Shown: piece by piece, positions 16,496 to 27,590 of the stretch
How positions within the stretch are numbered: position 1 is the first letter of the stretch
Layout: each line of letters starts with the position of its first letter
NCBI GenBank assembly: GCA_030645235.1
Contig: JAUSMV010000030.1
Coordinates: 1,546,988 to 1,610,987, forward strand
Origin: Parvibaculum sp.
Lineage (GTDB): Bacteria; Pseudomonadota; Alphaproteobacteria; Parvibaculales; Parvibaculaceae
Direction: 5' to 3'
DNA: 64,000 nucleotides
Position numbers and translations under genes: made by a program
Notes under the pieces: generated by a model
Told to the model about the DNA's origin: nothing
Seen by the model: only the letters and a program-made list of their open reading frames with translations
Database searches by the model: none

Positions 16496-18679
16496 TTAGT
16501 CGCGACGGGGACGACGCGAACGGTCGCCGCCTTCGCGCTTTTCGCGCGGCTGTTCGGCGGGCTCGTTTTCGTAAACGATCTCTTCGCCGGTTTCCTGGTT
16601 CACATGCTTCATCGACAGGCGAACCTTGCCGCGATCATCAAAGCCCAAAAGCTTCACTTTGACCTTGTCGCCTTCTTTGACCACGTCAGAGACTTTTTCA
16701 ACGCGTGTCGGGGCCATCTGCGAAATATGCACGAGGCCGTCACGCGGTCCGAAGAAGTTGACGAAGGCGCCGAAGTCAACGGCCTTCACAACCGTGCCTT
16801 CATAGATCGCACCGACTTCAGGTTCGGCGACAATGCCGCGGATCCATTCGAGCGCCTTGCGGATCGATTCACCGTCGGACGATGCCACTTTGATCGTGCC
16901 GTCATCCTGAATGTCGATTTTCGCGCCGGTCTTTTCGACGATCTCACGGACAACCTTGCCGCCTGTGCCGATGACTTCACGGATTTTATCGGTGGGCACC
17001 TGAATGACTTCGATGCGCGGGGCATGCTCACCCATTTCAGGACGGGCTGTGTCGAGCGCCTTGGCCATTTCGCCGAGAATGTGGATACGGCCGCCTTTGG
17101 CCTGTTCCAGCGCGATCTTCATGATGTCTTTGGTGATGCCGGTGATCTTGATGTCCATCTGGAGCGATGTGACGCCTTCGGACGTTCCGGCCACTTTGAA
17201 GTCCATGTCGCCCAGGTGATCTTCGTCACCAAGGATATCCGACAGAACGGCAAAGCGTTCGCCTTCGAGGATCAAGCCCATCGCAATACCGGCGACGGCG
17301 CGCTTCAGGGGCACACCGGCATCCATCATCGCCAGCGAACCGCCGCAGACGGTTGCCATTGAGGACGAACCGTTCGACTCGGTGATTTCCGAGACGAGGC
17401 GCAGCGTGTAGGGGAACTCGATCTTTGTCGGCAGGACCGCACGCAGCGCACGCCAGGCGAGCTTGCCGTGACCGACTTCGCGGCGACCCGTGAAGCCGAC
17501 GCGGCCTGTTTCGCCGACCGAGAAGGGCGGGAAGTTGTAATGCAGCAGGAAGTTTTCTTTGTACGTGCCTTCCAGCGCATCGATGAACTGCTCGTCTTCG
17601 CCGGTGCCGAGTGTGGCCACAACGAGCGCCTGCGTTTCACCGCGTGTGAAGAGCGCCGAGCCGTGTGTGCGCGGCAGAAGACCGACTTCGGACACGATGG
17701 CGCGAACGGTTGAGAGATCGCGGCCGTCGATGCGCTTCTTCGTATCGAGGATCGAGTTGCGGACAACGTCGCTCTCAATCGTCTTGAAGACGCCGCCGAC
17801 GGCGGTTTCGGGAAGAGCATTTGCATCTTCAGGATTGCAAAGCGCGGCTTTCACCTTGTCTTTGGCTTTGGCCAAAGCTTCGTGGCGTTCGCCTTTGTCT
17901 TTGAAGCCGTAAGCGGCGCGGATGTCGCTTTCGACAAGCGTGCGCACTTTGGCTTCCAATGCGCTTTCGTCGGCTTTGACGAAGGGGCGGGGTTCCTTGG
18001 CGCATTTTTCGGCCATGCGGATGATCATGTCGATCACGGGCTGGAAGCCTTTATGACCATGCATGACGGCGCCGAGCATGATTTCTTCCGAAAGCTCTTT
18101 GGCTTCTGATTCAACCATCATCACAGCGTCGGTCGTGCCGGCGATGACGAGGTCCAATGAGCTCTCGCCCATTTCGTCGATCAGCGGGTTGAGCTTGTAC
18201 TCACCATTGATGTAACCGACGCGGGCCGCACCGATCGGACCCATGAAGGGCAGGCCGGAAATCGTGAGAGCAGCCGACACGGCCACCATCGCGACGATAT
18301 CGGGATCATTTTCCATGTCGTGTGACAGGACCGTCACGATCACCTGCGTCTCGTTCTTGAAGCCTTTGGCAAAGAGCGGACGGATGGGACGGTCGATCAG
18401 GCGCGACACGAGTGTTTCTTTTTCGCTGGGGCGGCCTTCGCGCTTGAAGAAGCCGCCGGGGATCTTGCCCGCAGCGTAGGTTTTTTCCTGGTAGTTGACG
18501 GTCAGCGGAAAAAAGTCGAGGCCGGGTTTCGGCTTGCGCTCGCCCACAACGGTGGCGATCACAGTGGTCTCGCCATAGGTGGCGATGACGGCGCCGTCGG
18601 CCTGACGGGCGACTTTACCGGTTTCAAGGGTAAGCGTGCGGCCTGCCCATTCGATTTCTTCGCGTGTAACTTCAAACAT
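16496..18679 (-). CDS. pnp: Polynucleotide phosphorylase
   Basis: 727 residues from the ATG at 18679; AAGGA lies 8 nt upstream and [13 protein letters not shown] matches the family start. The order is RNase PH domain 1, helical domain, RNase PH domain 2, KH domain ([15 protein letters not shown], about 565) and S1 domain (about 625-695), then a basic tail ending in RRPRRD. It degrades RNA 3' to 5' with phosphate and is part of the degradosome. It follows rpsO as in most bacteria. Confidence 0.98.
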   Translation of the reverse strand: MFEVTREEIEWAGRTLTLETGKVARQADGAVIATYGETTVIATVVGERKPKPGLDFFPLTVNYQEKTYAAGKIPGGFFKREGRPSEKETLVSRLIDRPIRPLFAKGFKNETQVIVTVLSHDMENDPDIVAMVAVSAALTISGLPFMGPIGAARVGYINGEYKLNPLIDEMGESSLDLVIAGTTDAVMMVESEAKELSEEIMLGAVMHGHKGFQPVIDMIIRMAEKCAKEPRPFVKADESALEAKVRTLVESDIRAAYGFKDKGERHEALAKAKDKVKAALCNPEDANALPETAVGGVFKTIESDVVRNSILDTKKRIDGRDLSTVRAIVSEVGLLPRTHGSALFTRGETQALVVATLGTGEDEQFIDALEGTYKENFLLHYNFPPFSVGETGRVGFTGRREVGHGKLAWRALRAVLPTKIEFPYTLRLVSEITESNGSSSMATVCGGSLAMMDAGVPLKRAVAGIAMGLILEGERFAVLSDILGDEDHLGDMDFKVAGTSEGVTSLQMDIKITGITKDIMKIALEQAKGGRIHILGEMAKALDTARPEMGEHAPRIEVIQVPTDKIREVIGTGGKVVREIVEKTGAKIDIQDDGTIKVASSDGESIRKALEWIRGIVAEPEVGAIYEGTVVKAVDFGAFVNFFGPRDGLVHISQMAPTRVEKVSDVVKEGDKVKVKLLGFDDRGKVRLSMKHVNQETGEEIVYENEPAEQPREKREGGDRSRRPRRD

Positions 18680-19007
18680 CTTTATTTCCTTCATACATGC
18701 ACCGACACGTCTTTGCGTGATCCCCCGTTGGGGCGGTGCATTTTCTGCCGCTGACGTCGCGGCCGGACATATTGGATTTCTGTCTGCGTGTGCCGGTTGA
18801 GGCCACTAACATTTGTGAGACCGATCATGCCGAGACAGGCTATGAGCGGTCCTCGCGCAAACATCAATCCGTTAACGGACGAATGTCTCTTCTTGTTGTT
18901 CAGCCAGGCAATCAAAAAGTACAAAGTGCCGGTAGAGCATTTTCACACGCTTTACCGACACTCATTACTCAGCTTGTCTGAACCATCGGGGAAATAAGCA
19001 ACCCCGA
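18680..19007 (-). promoter_or_regulatory. rpsO-pnp intergenic leader
   Basis: 328 nt without a convincing gene. Near rpsO there is a 7-bp inverted repeat (ATCGGGG / CCCCGAT, about 18986-19009) that lacks a T-tract on the minus strand. Near pnp there are G/C-rich hairpins. In other bacteria this region carries an RNase III-cut leader through which PNPase limits its own synthesis; the same is plausible here but not shown by sequence. Confidence 0.35.
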
Positions 19008-19277
19008 TTAACGACGGATGCCCAGACGGGCAATCAGGTTTTCATAGCGCTTCTGGTCGCCCTTCTTGACGTAATCAAGCAGCGAACGGCGCAGGCTCAC
19101 CATCTTCAAAAGACCGCGACGCGAATGATTGTCCTTCGCGTGGGTTTTGAAATGTTCCGTGAGGTTGGTGATGCGTTCTGTGAGGATCGCCACCTGTACT
19201 TCGGGCGAACCTGTGTCGCCTTCTTTGGCGGCGAAGTCTTTGATGATCTGCGCTTTGCGCTCTGGTGTCACCGACAT
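19008..19277 (-). CDS. rpsO: 30S ribosomal protein S15
   Basis: 89 residues, the standard length. Family signature: [17 protein letters not shown] (about 20-38), then [20 protein letters not shown]. It binds the central domain of 16S rRNA early in 30S assembly. It lies 12 nt after truB, as in most alphaproteobacteria. Confidence 0.98.
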   Translation of the reverse strand: MSVTPERKAQIIKDFAAKEGDTGSPEVQVAILTERITNLTEHFKTHAKDNHSRRGLLKMVSLRRSLLDYVKKGDQKRYENLIARLGIRR

Positions 19278-19289
19278 CGGGATCTCCTA

Positions 19290-20210
19290 TCAATCGAGAT
19301 TAAAAACACGCACGGGGCGAAGCTCACCGGCCAAATATTCCGTTAGCGCCACAGGGTTGCCCTTGTGTGTTGCCAGAACCTGTCCGGAGAAAATCGGGGC
19401 ATCACGCCCGCGCAATAAAACCGCCTGACCCTGCTTTAAGCGGGAGGCATCGTCTTCGCTTAAGGCGAGTACCGGGATGTCGTCCAGGGCCGTCTCAAGG
19501 GGTTTCAGATGCGTCCACAGAGCGTCGGAAGCGGGCGGAATATGACCGAAGTCCATCAGTTTATCCAGCGCAATTGCGTCCGCCTCGCGAAATGGCCCAT
19601 GGGCGATGCGCCGCAGGGCGCTGACATGGCCGACCGTGCCCAAAAGAAGCGCCAGATCGCGGGCCAAAGAGCGCACATAGGTGCCCTTTGAGCATGAAAT
19701 CTCGATCACCGCCCCCTCCGGGCCCAATTCCAGCAACTTTGCATTATGGATAGTAACAGGGCGCGCTTTCAACTCCACCACCTCACCGGCGCGGGCGAGA
19801 TCATAGGCGCGCTCGCCATCGACCTTGATCGCGGAAAAGGCCGGCGGTACCTGCATGATCTCGCCGGTGAAGCTTTTGAGGCCTTCCACGATCTCATCGG
19901 CGCCCGGGCGATGATCGGATGTTGCCACCACCGACCCTTCAAGATCGTCGGTCGTGGTGGATGTCCCGAAACTCACGGTGAAACGGTAGCCCTTGGTCGC
20001 ATCAATGATGAAGGGAACGGTCTTGGTCGCCTCGCCGAGCGCCACCGGCAGAATGCCCGACGCCAAAGGATCGAGCGTGCCTGCGTGTCCTGCTTTTTGT
20101 GCATTAAAAATACGCCGCACCATCGCGACGACATTGGTCGATCCCGGTCCCACCGGCTTATCGACAATGACCCAGCCCGAAATATGATCGCCCTTTTTAC
20201 GGCGACCCAT
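19290..20210 (-). CDS. truB: tRNA pseudouridine(55) synthase
   Basis: 306 residues. The catalytic Asp is in GHAGTLDPLASGIL (about residue 46). The conserved Tyr region DATKGYRF and the KGTYVRSLARDLA motif (about 177) are present. It makes pseudouridine-55 in the T-loop of tRNAs. The start shares a base with the rbfA stop, consistent with coupled translation. Confidence 0.97.
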   Translation of the reverse strand: MGRRKKGDHISGWVIVDKPVGPGSTNVVAMVRRIFNAQKAGHAGTLDPLASGILPVALGEATKTVPFIIDATKGYRFTVSFGTSTTTDDLEGSVVATSDHRPGADEIVEGLKSFTGEIMQVPPAFSAIKVDGERAYDLARAGEVVELKARPVTIHNAKLLELGPEGAVIEISCSKGTYVRSLARDLALLLGTVGHVSALRRIAHGPFREADAIALDKLMDFGHIPPASDALWTHLKPLETALDDIPVLALSEDDASRLKQGQAVLLRGRDAPIFSGQVLATHKGNPVALTEYLAGELRPVRVFNLD

Positions 20211-20680
20211 CAGGCCCGATCTTCCTCAGTGGGGAGGTCGTCTTCCTCGTCGTCATCGGACTCGTAATCCAGATCCTGGGCGACCTGCGGCGAGTTCAGC
20301 AGCTTGTCCACCGCTTCCGCCTTATCAAAAGACGTGTCGGCAATGAAGGTGAGGTCAGGCAAAAATTTGAACGTGAGTTCTTTAGCAAGTTGTCCGCGCA
20401 GAAAACTTTTCACCCGCGTCAGCGCCACGGCAAGCTTTTCAGAATCCTCGCCCGTGAGACTGCCGCCCAAGGGTGCCACAAAGCATGTCGCCTGACGCAT
20501 ATCATAGGTCATGCGCACTTCCGAAATCGTGATCGCCTTGTCCATCAGTTCAGGATCATGGATCGTGCCGCGCCCGATAATGTCAGCCAACGCCCGGCGC
20601 ACAAGTTCGCCCGCGCGGAGCTGCCTCTGGCTCGGCCCGCGTGTGCCACGTTTTGCTCTTTTGGGATCGGGTTTACGCAT
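20210..20680 (-). CDS. rbfA: 30S ribosome-binding factor A
   Basis: 156 residues. A KH-like fold with SEVRMTYDMRQATCFVAPLGG (about 53-73) and the RGQLAKELTFKFLPDLTFIADTSFD stretch. The acidic C-terminal tail (ESDDDEEDD) is common in alphaproteobacteria. It acts in 30S maturation and cold adaptation. It follows infB after a 157-nt gap that holds a repeat element. Confidence 0.96.
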   Translation of the reverse strand: MRKPDPKRAKRGTRGPSQRQLRAGELVRRALADIIGRGTIHDPELMDKAITISEVRMTYDMRQATCFVAPLGGSLTGEDSEKLAVALTRVKSFLRGQLAKELTFKFLPDLTFIADTSFDKAEAVDKLLNSPQVAQDLDYESDDDEEDDLPTEEDRA

Positions 20681-20696
20681 GGTGGTCCATCATCGC

Positions 20697-20829
20697 CGTC
20701 ATTGCGAGGAGCGAAGCGACGCGGCAACCCGGATGACCGACCCGCAGATGCGGAAAGTCAGAATGGGTTGCTTCGCGGCGCCTGTCCTTGGGCCTACGCG
20801 GAGCGCAGACCCGAGGGCTCACAATGACG
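20697..20829. repeat. Imperfect inverted-repeat element with CGTCATTG ends
   Basis: 133 bp between infB and rbfA. The outer arms are CGTCATTGCGAG at the left and CTCACAATGACG at the right, with inner arms GCAACCC / GGGTTGC. The CATTGCGAG...GAAGC pattern is that of a widespread family of short intergenic palindromic repeats seen in many proteobacteria. It carries no ORF of its own. As RNA it could fold between infB and rbfA in the operon transcript. Confidence 0.75.
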
Positions 20830-20837
20830 AACTCTTC

Positions 20838-23660
20838 TTATTCCAGTGAACGCTTCACCACTTCGACATCGAAACATTCGATGACGTCGCCCGGACGCAT
20901 GTCCTGATAGCCTTCGAACGCCATGCCACATTCCTGACCGGACTGCACTTCGCGCACTTCGTCCTTGAAGCGTTTGAGTGTCGAGAGCTTGCCTTCGTGT
21001 ACCACAACGTCGTCGCGGATAAGGCGGACAGACGAACCACGGCGCACGACGCCTTCCGACACACGGCAACCGGCAATCTTGCCGACCTTCGAGATGTTGA
21101 AGATTTCGAGGATCTGCGCATTGCCCAGGAACGTCTCGCGCAGTTCCGGCGAGAGCATGCCGGACATGGCCGCTTTGATATCATCCACGAGATCGTAGAT
21201 GACGGAGTAATAACGGATTTCAACACCGGCCACACGGGCCGCATCACGCGCCTGGGTATTGGCGCGCACGTTGAAGCCGATGACGGGAGCACCCGACGCT
21301 GTCGCCAGCGTAATGTCGCTTTCGGTCACGCCGCCGACGCCTGCATGCAGCACGCGGGCTTTGACTTCGTCGGTGCCGAGCTTTTCGAGCGCCTGCACGA
21401 TCGCTTCGGCCGAACCCTGAACGTCCGCCTTCACGATGATCGGCAGTTCTTTCAGGTTCTTCTCTTTGAGCTGTGTCAGCATCTGATCGAGCGATGTGCG
21501 CCCGCCTGTGCCGACGCGCTTGTCGCGGTTCATGCGCTGACGATAATCAGTGACTTCACGCGCACGGGCTTCGGATTCCACAACCGACAATGTGTCGCCT
21601 GCTTCCGGTGCGCCGCCAAGGCCGAGCACTTCAACAGGTTCGGACGGACCGGCACTCGGTACGTTCTCGCCACGGTCATTGATGAGCGCACGCACGCGGC
21701 CCCATTCAGCGCCCGCCACGATAATGTCGCCGACTTTCAGCGTGCCGCGCTCAACGAGCACGGTGCCGACCGGACCGCGACCGCGATCGAGTTTGGCTTC
21801 CACGATAATGCCTTCGGCGGCACGATCGGGATTGGCTTTGAGGTCGAGCACTTCGGCCACAAGCAGGATTGTTTCTTCGAGCTTATCCAAACCGAAGCCT
21901 GTCTTGGCCGAGATCGGCACGGCAATCACATCGCCGCCGAAATCTTCGACCACGACTTCATGCTGCAACAGCTCGTTCTTCACGCGCGTCGCATCAGCGT
22001 CGGGCTTATCCATTTTGTTGATCGCAACGATCATCGGTACGCCGGCGGCTTTGGCATGATTGATCGCTTCAATCGTCTGCGGCATCACGCCGTCGTCGGA
22101 CGCGACGACTAGGATCACAATGTCGGTGACGCGGGCACCACGCGCACGCATCGCGGTAAAGGCGGCGTGACCGGGCGTATCAAGGAAGGTGATCTTCGCG
22201 CCTTCGCTCATCACAACCTGATAAGCGCCGATATGCTGGGTGATGCCACCGGCTTCACCCGCCACAACGGATGTCTTGCGCAAAGCGTCGAGCAGCGATG
22301 TCTTGCCGTGGTCAACGTGACCCATGACGGTAACGACTGGCGCGCGGCTGATTTTGTGATCGTCAATATCTTCTTCGCCGACGAGACCTGATTCAACGTC
22401 AGACTCGGCAACGCGGAGCACGGTATGTCCGAGCTCTTCGGCAACCAACTGGGCCGTGTCTGAATCGATCACATCTGTGATCTTCAGCATGATGCCCTGC
22501 TTCATCAAAATCTTGATGACGTCGACAGCACGTTCGGCCATGCGGTTGGACAGTTCCTGAATCGTGATGATTTCAGGAATGACCACTTCGCGCATGACTT
22601 TCGTCGGCGCATCGTGAATGCCCGCAAGCTTCTTCTTTTCGCGTTCCACACGACGGCGCATGGAGGCAAGCGAGCGCTGGCGGTCGCCGCCTTCTTCAAA
22701 GGCTTTGGTGATCGTGAGCTTGCCGGTGCGGCGCTTCTGCTCAACACGCGGTGAGGGAGCGGCCTTCTTGACGGCAGCGCCCGGTGCGCCGTGGCGCTTG
22801 GGCTTGCCTTCATCATCGGCCACTTCATCATCCAGCAACGCGGCACCGCGCGGGGCGGCCCCTGTGCTTGTATGGGCGGGACGCTCATCAATATCAAGAC
22901 GACGCTTGGCTTCGTCAGCGGCGCGACGGCGCGAAAGTTCGTCCCCTTCGCGGCGCTGCACTTCTTCCGATTCACGCGCAGCCGCTTCAAGACGCTCGCG
23001 TTCGCGGCGCGCGTCGATTTCGGCAAAGCGTTTGGTTTCGTCTTCGGCGCGCTTGCGGTCATCGTCTTCACGTGAACGTGCGCTATCGAGCGCCAGGGCG
23101 CGGGCTTGTTTTTCTTCTTCGGTCAGCGTGCGCAGCACAACGCCGGAACGGTTGGCGCGCGGCGCGGGCCGTGCGGCGCGTGTCGGTGCCTTACCGGCAG
23201 GAGCTGCGGGCGCAGCAGCGGCGGCCGCTTTCGGTGCTTCGGCTTTGGCGGCAGAGACTTCAGCTTTGGCTTTGGCCGCAGGGGCTTTTTTGGCAACCGG
23301 CTCTTCTGCCTTGGCTTCAACCACAGGTTCAGGCGCGGCGACAGGTTCGGGTGCTGCAACAGGTTCGGGCGCTTTGGCTTCAACCACAGGCGCGGGAGCC
23401 TCAACGACAGGGGCGGGCGCTGGCGCTGCGGCGACCGGCGCGGGGGCGGCTTCCTTGACGGGTTCGGCCACAGGTTCGGGCGCGGCGGCACCGCCTGTAT
23501 TGATCTTCCGCGTCTTCTTGCGCTCAACCACAACAGTCTTGGTGCGGCCATGCGAAAAATTCTGGCGCACATGGCCAGCATCAACAGTGCGGTTCAGGCT
23601 CAGGGTTTTACCGCCTGAGGCCTTCGGCTTGCGTTCGCTCGAGTCGGTCGAGTCGTTCAT
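20838..23660 (-). CDS. infB: Translation initiation factor IF-2
   Basis: 940 residues from the ATG at 23660 (AGGA 5 nt upstream); an ATG at 23678 is an alternative. The N-terminal 180 residues are a low-complexity Ala/Pro/Glu/Val region with repeated APEPV units, followed by a charged coiled region. The GTPase domain has [14 protein letters not shown] (G1), DTPGHAAF (G3) and NKMDKPDAD (G4). Domains II-IV follow and bind initiator tRNA. It delivers formyl-Met-tRNA to the 30S subunit. Confidence 0.98.
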   Translation of the reverse strand: MNDSTDSSERKPKASGGKTLSLNRTVDAGHVRQNFSHGRTKTVVVERKKTRKINTGGAAAPEPVAEPVKEAAPAPVAAAPAPAPVVEAPAPVVEAKAPEPVAAPEPVAAPEPVVEAKAEEPVAKKAPAAKAKAEVSAAKAEAPKAAAAAAPAAPAGKAPTRAARPAPRANRSGVVLRTLTEEEKQARALALDSARSREDDDRKRAEDETKRFAEIDARRERERLEAAARESEEVQRREGDELSRRRAADEAKRRLDIDERPAHTSTGAAPRGAALLDDEVADDEGKPKRHGAPGAAVKKAAPSPRVEQKRRTGKLTITKAFEEGGDRQRSLASMRRRVEREKKKLAGIHDAPTKVMREVVIPEIITIQELSNRMAERAVDVIKILMKQGIMLKITDVIDSDTAQLVAEELGHTVLRVAESDVESGLVGEEDIDDHKISRAPVVTVMGHVDHGKTSLLDALRKTSVVAGEAGGITQHIGAYQVVMSEGAKITFLDTPGHAAFTAMRARGARVTDIVILVVASDDGVMPQTIEAINHAKAAGVPMIVAINKMDKPDADATRVKNELLQHEVVVEDFGGDVIAVPISAKTGFGLDKLEETILLVAEVLDLKANPDRAAEGIIVEAKLDRGRGPVGTVLVERGTLKVGDIIVAGAEWGRVRALINDRGENVPSAGPSEPVEVLGLGGAPEAGDTLSVVESEARAREVTDYRQRMNRDKRVGTGGRTSLDQMLTQLKEKNLKELPIIVKADVQGSAEAIVQALEKLGTDEVKARVLHAGVGGVTESDITLATASGAPVIGFNVRANTQARDAARVAGVEIRYYSVIYDLVDDIKAAMSGMLSPELRETFLGNAQILEIFNISKVGKIAGCRVSEGVVRRGSSVRLIRDDVVVHEGKLSTLKRFKDEVREVQSGQECGMAFEGYQDMRPGDVIECFDVEVVKRSLE

Positions 23661-23724
23661 TCCAGTCCTAACATTCATTCACCGGCGCCGGAGGCGCCAA
23701 GTATTCAAGGGCGCGATCTGCGCC

Positions 23725-24354
23725 CTAACAATCAGGGCGTGACTTACGCCCATAGCTTTCAAGTCTGGCGAGGTCGCCTAAGACTTTTCGTTCCATGCTG
23801 CCTTTTGTCAGGGCAGCATGTACCACATTTGATCGGCCCAGTGCCAAATCCATTTCGTCGCCCCAAAGGGGTTTGAAAATGGGGGCATCGGCCTTTCCGA
23901 GCGCCGCATAACGGGACCGTAATGACCCGGCGAGCTTGCGCTGTCCGTCCTCAGACCCGTCCCGCGCACCAATCAGCGCCGCGAGACGACCGGCGGAGAT
24001 CTCCGCCAAAACCTTCTCATAGCCGGTGATCAGTTCACCGGCCTTGCGCGCGAGCCCCAAAGCAGACGCCGCACGCTTGGCCAACAAGGCTTCCACCTCG
24101 TCGGCAAGTCCTTCATCCGCCTCAGCTTTTGCCTTGGCAGCTTTGGCAAAAAGGCCCTTTTTTATGGCGGTTTCCACCGCCGACCTTGTTGCCGTCACCC
24201 AAAGCCCACGGCCCGGAAGCCGCTCGGCCAGATCGGCCACAACCTTCTCGTCCGGCCCGATCACAAAGCGGATCAACCCGTCTTTGGACCCGACCTCGCC
24301 GCTGACAATGCAGCGGCGCTCTTCTTTTGCGGCCTCTTTGCTCACAGCGGCCAT
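23725..24354 (-). CDS. ylxR: YlxR-like (DUF448) RNA-binding protein with L7Ae-like C-terminus
   Basis: 209 residues. The N-terminal YlxR domain (about 10-85) has RRCIVSGEVGSKDGLIRFV and LPGRGLWVTATRSAV. The C-terminal half resembles the L7Ae fold of small nucleic-acid-binding proteins (ALGLARKAGELITGYEKV). It sits between nusA and infB, with 3 nt to nusA. YlxR proteins bind RNA and have been linked to transcription or RNase P; the precise role here is unknown. Confidence 0.9.
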   Translation of the reverse strand: MAAVSKEAAKEERRCIVSGEVGSKDGLIRFVIGPDEKVVADLAERLPGRGLWVTATRSAVETAIKKGLFAKAAKAKAEADEGLADEVEALLAKRAASALGLARKAGELITGYEKVLAEISAGRLAALIGARDGSEDGQRKLAGSLRSRYAALGKADAPIFKPLWGDEMDLALGRSNVVHAALTKGSMERKVLGDLARLESYGRKSRPDC

Positions 24355-24357
24355 GAA

Positions 24358-25965
24358 TCAGGCCTCGTCAGCCTCTTCCGCTTCAGCGGGCGCGTTGGCC
24401 GCATCAAGATCGGCCTGCGTGATCCAGCCCATCTGAAGGCGCGCGGCCATGATAAGCGCATTGGCCTCATCCGGTGTGAGGTCGAAGCCTTCGAGAGCAC
24501 CCTTCTGGTGCTGACGCTCGCCGTTCACTTGCTCGTTCCAGCCCAGCAGATCGTCCGTGGCGCAACCGGCAAGATCCTCAACCGACTTAATGCCTTCTTC
24601 GCCGAGCGCGACCATCATCTTCGGTGTCACGCCTTCGATCTCGCCCAGCGCATCTTCGACGCCAAGCTCAATGCGCTTATCGTCAAATTCGGCGTTCTGG
24701 CGATCGATATAGTCCAAAGCGCGGTTCTGAATTTCCTGCGCTGTGTCTTCGTCAAAGCCTTCAATCTCAGCGATTTCATCAAGCGCCACATAAGCGACTT
24801 CTTCAATCGAGGCAAAACCTTCCGACGCCAGCAGCTGCGCGATGACTTCGTCAACGTCGAGGGCTTCGGCAAAAATCGCGCTGCGCGAGGCAAACTCGGC
24901 CTGACGACGTTCGCTTTCTTCGGCTTCCGTCAGAATGTCGATGTCCCAGTTCGTGAGCTGCGAGGCAAGACGCACGTTCTGGCCACGACGACCAATCGCC
25001 AGAGAGAGTTGGTCATCGGGGACAACCACTTCAATACGTTGTGTGTCTTCATCAAGCACAACTTTCACGACTTCGGCCGGCGCGAGTGCGTTGACGATGA
25101 AAGTCGCGGCATCGGGCGACCACTGGATAATGTCGATCTTTTCGCCCTGCAGCTCGTTCACCACGGCCTGCACGCGTGTGCCGCGCATACCGACGCAGGC
25201 ACCGACGGGATCGATTGAGCTATCGTTCGACAGCACAGCGATTTTCGCGCGCGAACCCGGATCACGGGCCACCGCTTTAATTTCGATAATGCCGTCATAG
25301 ATTTCGGGCACTTCCTGCGCAAAGAGCTTCGCCATGAACTGGGGATGCGTGCGCGAGAGAAAAATCTGGGGGCCGCGCTGTTCGCGGCGCACGTCATAGA
25401 TGTAAGCGCGCACACGGTCGCCATTGCGGAAGGTTTCGCGCGGCAGCAACTCGTCACGGCGCACAATCGCTTCGCCGCGGCCAAGGTCTGTCACCACGTT
25501 GCCATATTCAACGCGCTTCACGATGCCGTGAACGATCTCGCCGATACGGTCTTTATATTCGTCATACTGGCGCTCACGCTCGGCGTCGCGCACTTTCTGC
25601 ACGATCACCTGCTTGGCCGTCTGTGCCGCGATGCGACCAAAATCAACCGGCGGCAGCTCGTCTTCGATGAGATCGCCCAATTGCGCGGCAGGGTTGCGGC
25701 GCTGGGCTTCTTTCAACTCAACCTGCACGGCGTCGTTTTCAAGTTCTTCAACGACTTCAAGGAGGCGCACCAGACGAATTTCACCCGTTGTCGGGTTGAT
25801 CCGCGCACGGATTTCATTTTCAGCGCCGTAGCGCGAACGCGCGGCTTTCTGAATGGCCTCCGCCATCGCCTCGATGACGACTTCGCGGTCAATGGATTTT
25901 TCGCGCGCGACCGCATCTGCGATCTGCAACAGCTCAAGTCGATTGGCGCTGACTGCCGTAGCCAT
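24358..25965 (-). CDS. nusA: Transcription termination/antitermination protein NusA
   Basis: 535 residues. The N-terminal RNAP-binding domain, the S1 domain (about 135-200), two KH domains ([17 protein letters not shown] at about 250; [15 protein letters not shown] at about 320) and two acidic C-terminal repeats are all recognisable. It modulates pausing, termination and antitermination. It lies 3 nt from rimP, in the conserved rimP-nusA-ylxR-infB operon. Confidence 0.98.
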   Translation of the reverse strand: MATAVSANRLELLQIADAVAREKSIDREVVIEAMAEAIQKAARSRYGAENEIRARINPTTGEIRLVRLLEVVEELENDAVQVELKEAQRRNPAAQLGDLIEDELPPVDFGRIAAQTAKQVIVQKVRDAERERQYDEYKDRIGEIVHGIVKRVEYGNVVTDLGRGEAIVRRDELLPRETFRNGDRVRAYIYDVRREQRGPQIFLSRTHPQFMAKLFAQEVPEIYDGIIEIKAVARDPGSRAKIAVLSNDSSIDPVGACVGMRGTRVQAVVNELQGEKIDIIQWSPDAATFIVNALAPAEVVKVVLDEDTQRIEVVVPDDQLSLAIGRRGQNVRLASQLTNWDIDILTEAEESERRQAEFASRSAIFAEALDVDEVIAQLLASEGFASIEEVAYVALDEIAEIEGFDEDTAQEIQNRALDYIDRQNAEFDDKRIELGVEDALGEIEGVTPKMMVALGEEGIKSVEDLAGCATDDLLGWNEQVNGERQHQKGALEGFDLTPDEANALIMAARLQMGWITQADLDAANAPAEAEEADEA

Positions 25966-25968
25966 ATT

Positions 25969-26658
25969 CTATTCTCCGTCCGCTGGGGTCGGGTCATCCC
26001 GATCCCTCCGCTTCAAACTTTCAGTGATGAGGTCGTCGCTCATAACGAGCTTGGCCTCGGCGATATTACGAAAATCCAGACCGATGATCTGAATTTCGCT
26101 TTGTCCTTCCGGCTGGTACTCAATCAGCACCTCGCCGTCTTCAAAGCCTTGCAGGTTGCCGCGAAAACGTTTGCGGCCTTCAATGGCTTCGCTGAGTTCG
26201 AGTTTCGCTTCAAAACCCGCCCAGCGTTCAAAATCCTTGGGCCGTGTCAAAGGCCGGTCGATACCGGGCGAGGACACCTCCAGATTATACTCCCCGCTGA
26301 TCGGATCTTCGACATCGAGGATAGCGGAAATGAGATTTGAGAGTTCCTCACAACCCGCGACGTTCATTTTGCCATCGGGACGCTCGGCCATGATCTGCAA
26401 CGTGTGACCGTCATGCAGCCCGTAACGCACGCGGACGATCTCGAAATTGGCAGCGCTCGCAGACGGGGATAAAAGTTCGAAAATTTTGCGCGGCTGACCG
26501 TGTCCGGCGACCAAATGCGTATCGAGGATATCTTTCAACGCGTCTGTTTCTGGGCTCGACGAACCGACACACGAACTCGACATGGAAACACTCGATCTCT
26601 CACAAGAAACACTCGATGTTTCTTGTGTGGTCTCTTTGCTCGTGTCAGTGGTCTGCAT
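25969..26658 (-). CDS. rimP: Ribosome maturation factor RimP with unusual N-terminal extension
   Basis: 229 residues from the ATG at 26658. The core (from about residue 37) is typical: FEIVRVRYG, DVEDPISGEYNLEVSSPGIDRPL and the Sm-like C-terminal domain. The first ~35 residues are Ser/Thr-rich with two Cys, and residues ~13-35 are encoded by the antisense strand of the 26555-26620 repeat. An alternative start inside the repeat (26583) has GAGTG 5 nt upstream, better placed than any site before 26658. RimP is needed for 30S maturation. Confidence 0.93.
   Translation of the reverse strand: MQTTDTSKETTQETSSVSCERSSVSMSSSCVGSSSPETDALKDILDTHLVAGHGQPRKIFELLSPSASAANFEIVRVRYGLHDGHTLQIMAERPDGKMNVAGCEELSNLISAILDVEDPISGEYNLEVSSPGIDRPLTRPKDFERWAGFEAKLELSEAIEGRKRFRGNLQGFEDGEVLIEYQPEGQSEIQIIGLDFRNIAEAKLVMSDDLITESLKRRDRDDPTPADGE
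26555..26620 (+). repeat. ABC-F-derived interspersed repeat, copy B (antisense within rimP)
   Basis: The plus strand reads LDEPTHELDMETLDLSQE, again the ABC-F Walker-B/D-loop pattern. It is aligned over its whole length with copies A and C. It lies inside the 5' coding end of rimP on the opposite strand. Its right end forms part of an 11-bp perfect hairpin (26601-26627, CACAAGAAACA / TGTTTCTTGTG) near the rimP start. Confidence 0.8.
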
Positions 26659-26723
26659 CAATGGATCAGCTATCCTAGGTCGGGAACAAGTCAGCAAAGC
26701 TGTCGCTTTGAACCCCAAGAAAC

Positions 26724-26759
26724 AAAAAAAGCGGGCCCCCGTTTCCGGAGACAACCCAC
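26724..26759 (-). terminator. Intrinsic terminator after trmB
   Basis: On the minus strand, a two-part stem (GTGGG...CCCGC outside, CTCC...GGGG inside) is followed by TTTTTTT. It lies 76 nt past the trmB stop and before rimP, separating metK-trmB from the rimP operon. Confidence 0.6.
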
Positions 26760-26834
26760 TCGGTAGCGCGAAGATCACTCTTCGTTATGAAGTGGTCGGT
26801 ATATAGCGCGCAATCGGGGATAAGAGCAAGTCCC

Positions 26835-27590
26835 TTACGCTTTGTGCTCAAATCTCAGGTAAGCGGGCAGGCGGTTTTCACGCAGCGCTTTCTGCTCATA
26901 GCGCGTTTGCGGCCAGTCGTCGGGGCGCAGGCGGCACTCGTCTAGTGACTTGTTTTTCCAGACAAATTGGCCTTTTCCTAGCGCATTATGCGCGGCGATA
27001 TGTTTCAGCACCCAGTTCACATAGTCAGGAATATCAGAGGCAAATCGAAGCTCGCCACCGTCCTTCATGGCGGCTGAAATCATCGCCAGAGTTTCGGCAT
27101 TCACGAAGCGGCGCTTCTTCTGATCCTGCTTCGGCCAGGGGTCGGGATAGAGAATAAAAACGCGGGAGAGGCTTTGGGGTGACAGTTTTTCAAGCAAAAA
27201 CCGCGCGTCGTCGGCATGGATGCGGACATTCTGGAGATTATGATCTTCAATCTCGGTGACGAGTTTCGCGACTCCGTTGATGAAAGGCTCGCAACCCATG
27301 ATCCCGATGCGGGGATTTTGTTGGGCCTGCCATGACAGATGCTCGCCGCCGCCAAAGCCGATCTCCAGCCAGCACTCATCAACCGCTGTCGTGAACAGCG
27401 TTTTTGGCTCAATCCCAGAGGATTCATGAGCGCTTTCAAGCGAAATGGAGACCTTGGTGAACAAGGTCTCCATCAACAGCGCCTGGCGGGGTCGAAGCGT
27501 CTTGCCCTTGGTCCGCCCGTAAACATGGCGGCGGGTTTCAGCCTCGGCCGCTATGTCTTCAGCGGATTTCCGCTTTGAGTTTGTCGGCAA
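26835..27590 (-). CDS. trmB: tRNA (guanine(46)-N(7))-methyltransferase
   Basis: 251 residues if the TTG at 27590 is the start, which overlaps the end of metK by 32 nt. No ATG or GTG is available before residue 40, and starting there would lose the conserved [12 protein letters not shown] segment. The SAM site [14 protein letters not shown] (about 78) and the family signature [17 protein letters not shown] (about 150) are clear. It methylates G46 in the tRNA variable loop. Confidence 0.93.
   Translation of the reverse strand: MPTNSKRKSAEDIAAEAETRRHVYGRTKGKTLRPRQALLMETLFTKVSISLESAHESSGIEPKTLFTTAVDECWLEIGFGGGEHLSWQAQQNPRIGIMGCEPFINGVAKLVTEIEDHNLQNVRIHADDARFLLEKLSPQSLSRVFILYPDPWPKQDQKKRRFVNAETLAMISAAMKDGGELRFASDIPDYVNWVLKHIAAHNALGKGQFVWKNKSLDECRLRPDDWPQTRYEQKALRENRLPAYLRFEHKA

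Noticed and set aside
20997-22112. A long plus-strand open frame opposite infB
   Set aside because: It lies entirely antisense to conserved infB domains; the open frame follows from infB codon usage and the translation shows no family.
22618-23742. A 374-codon plus-strand frame opposite the N-terminal half of infB
   Set aside because: Ser/Ala/Arg low-complexity mirror of the charged and Ala/Pro-rich IF-2 regions; no start signal.
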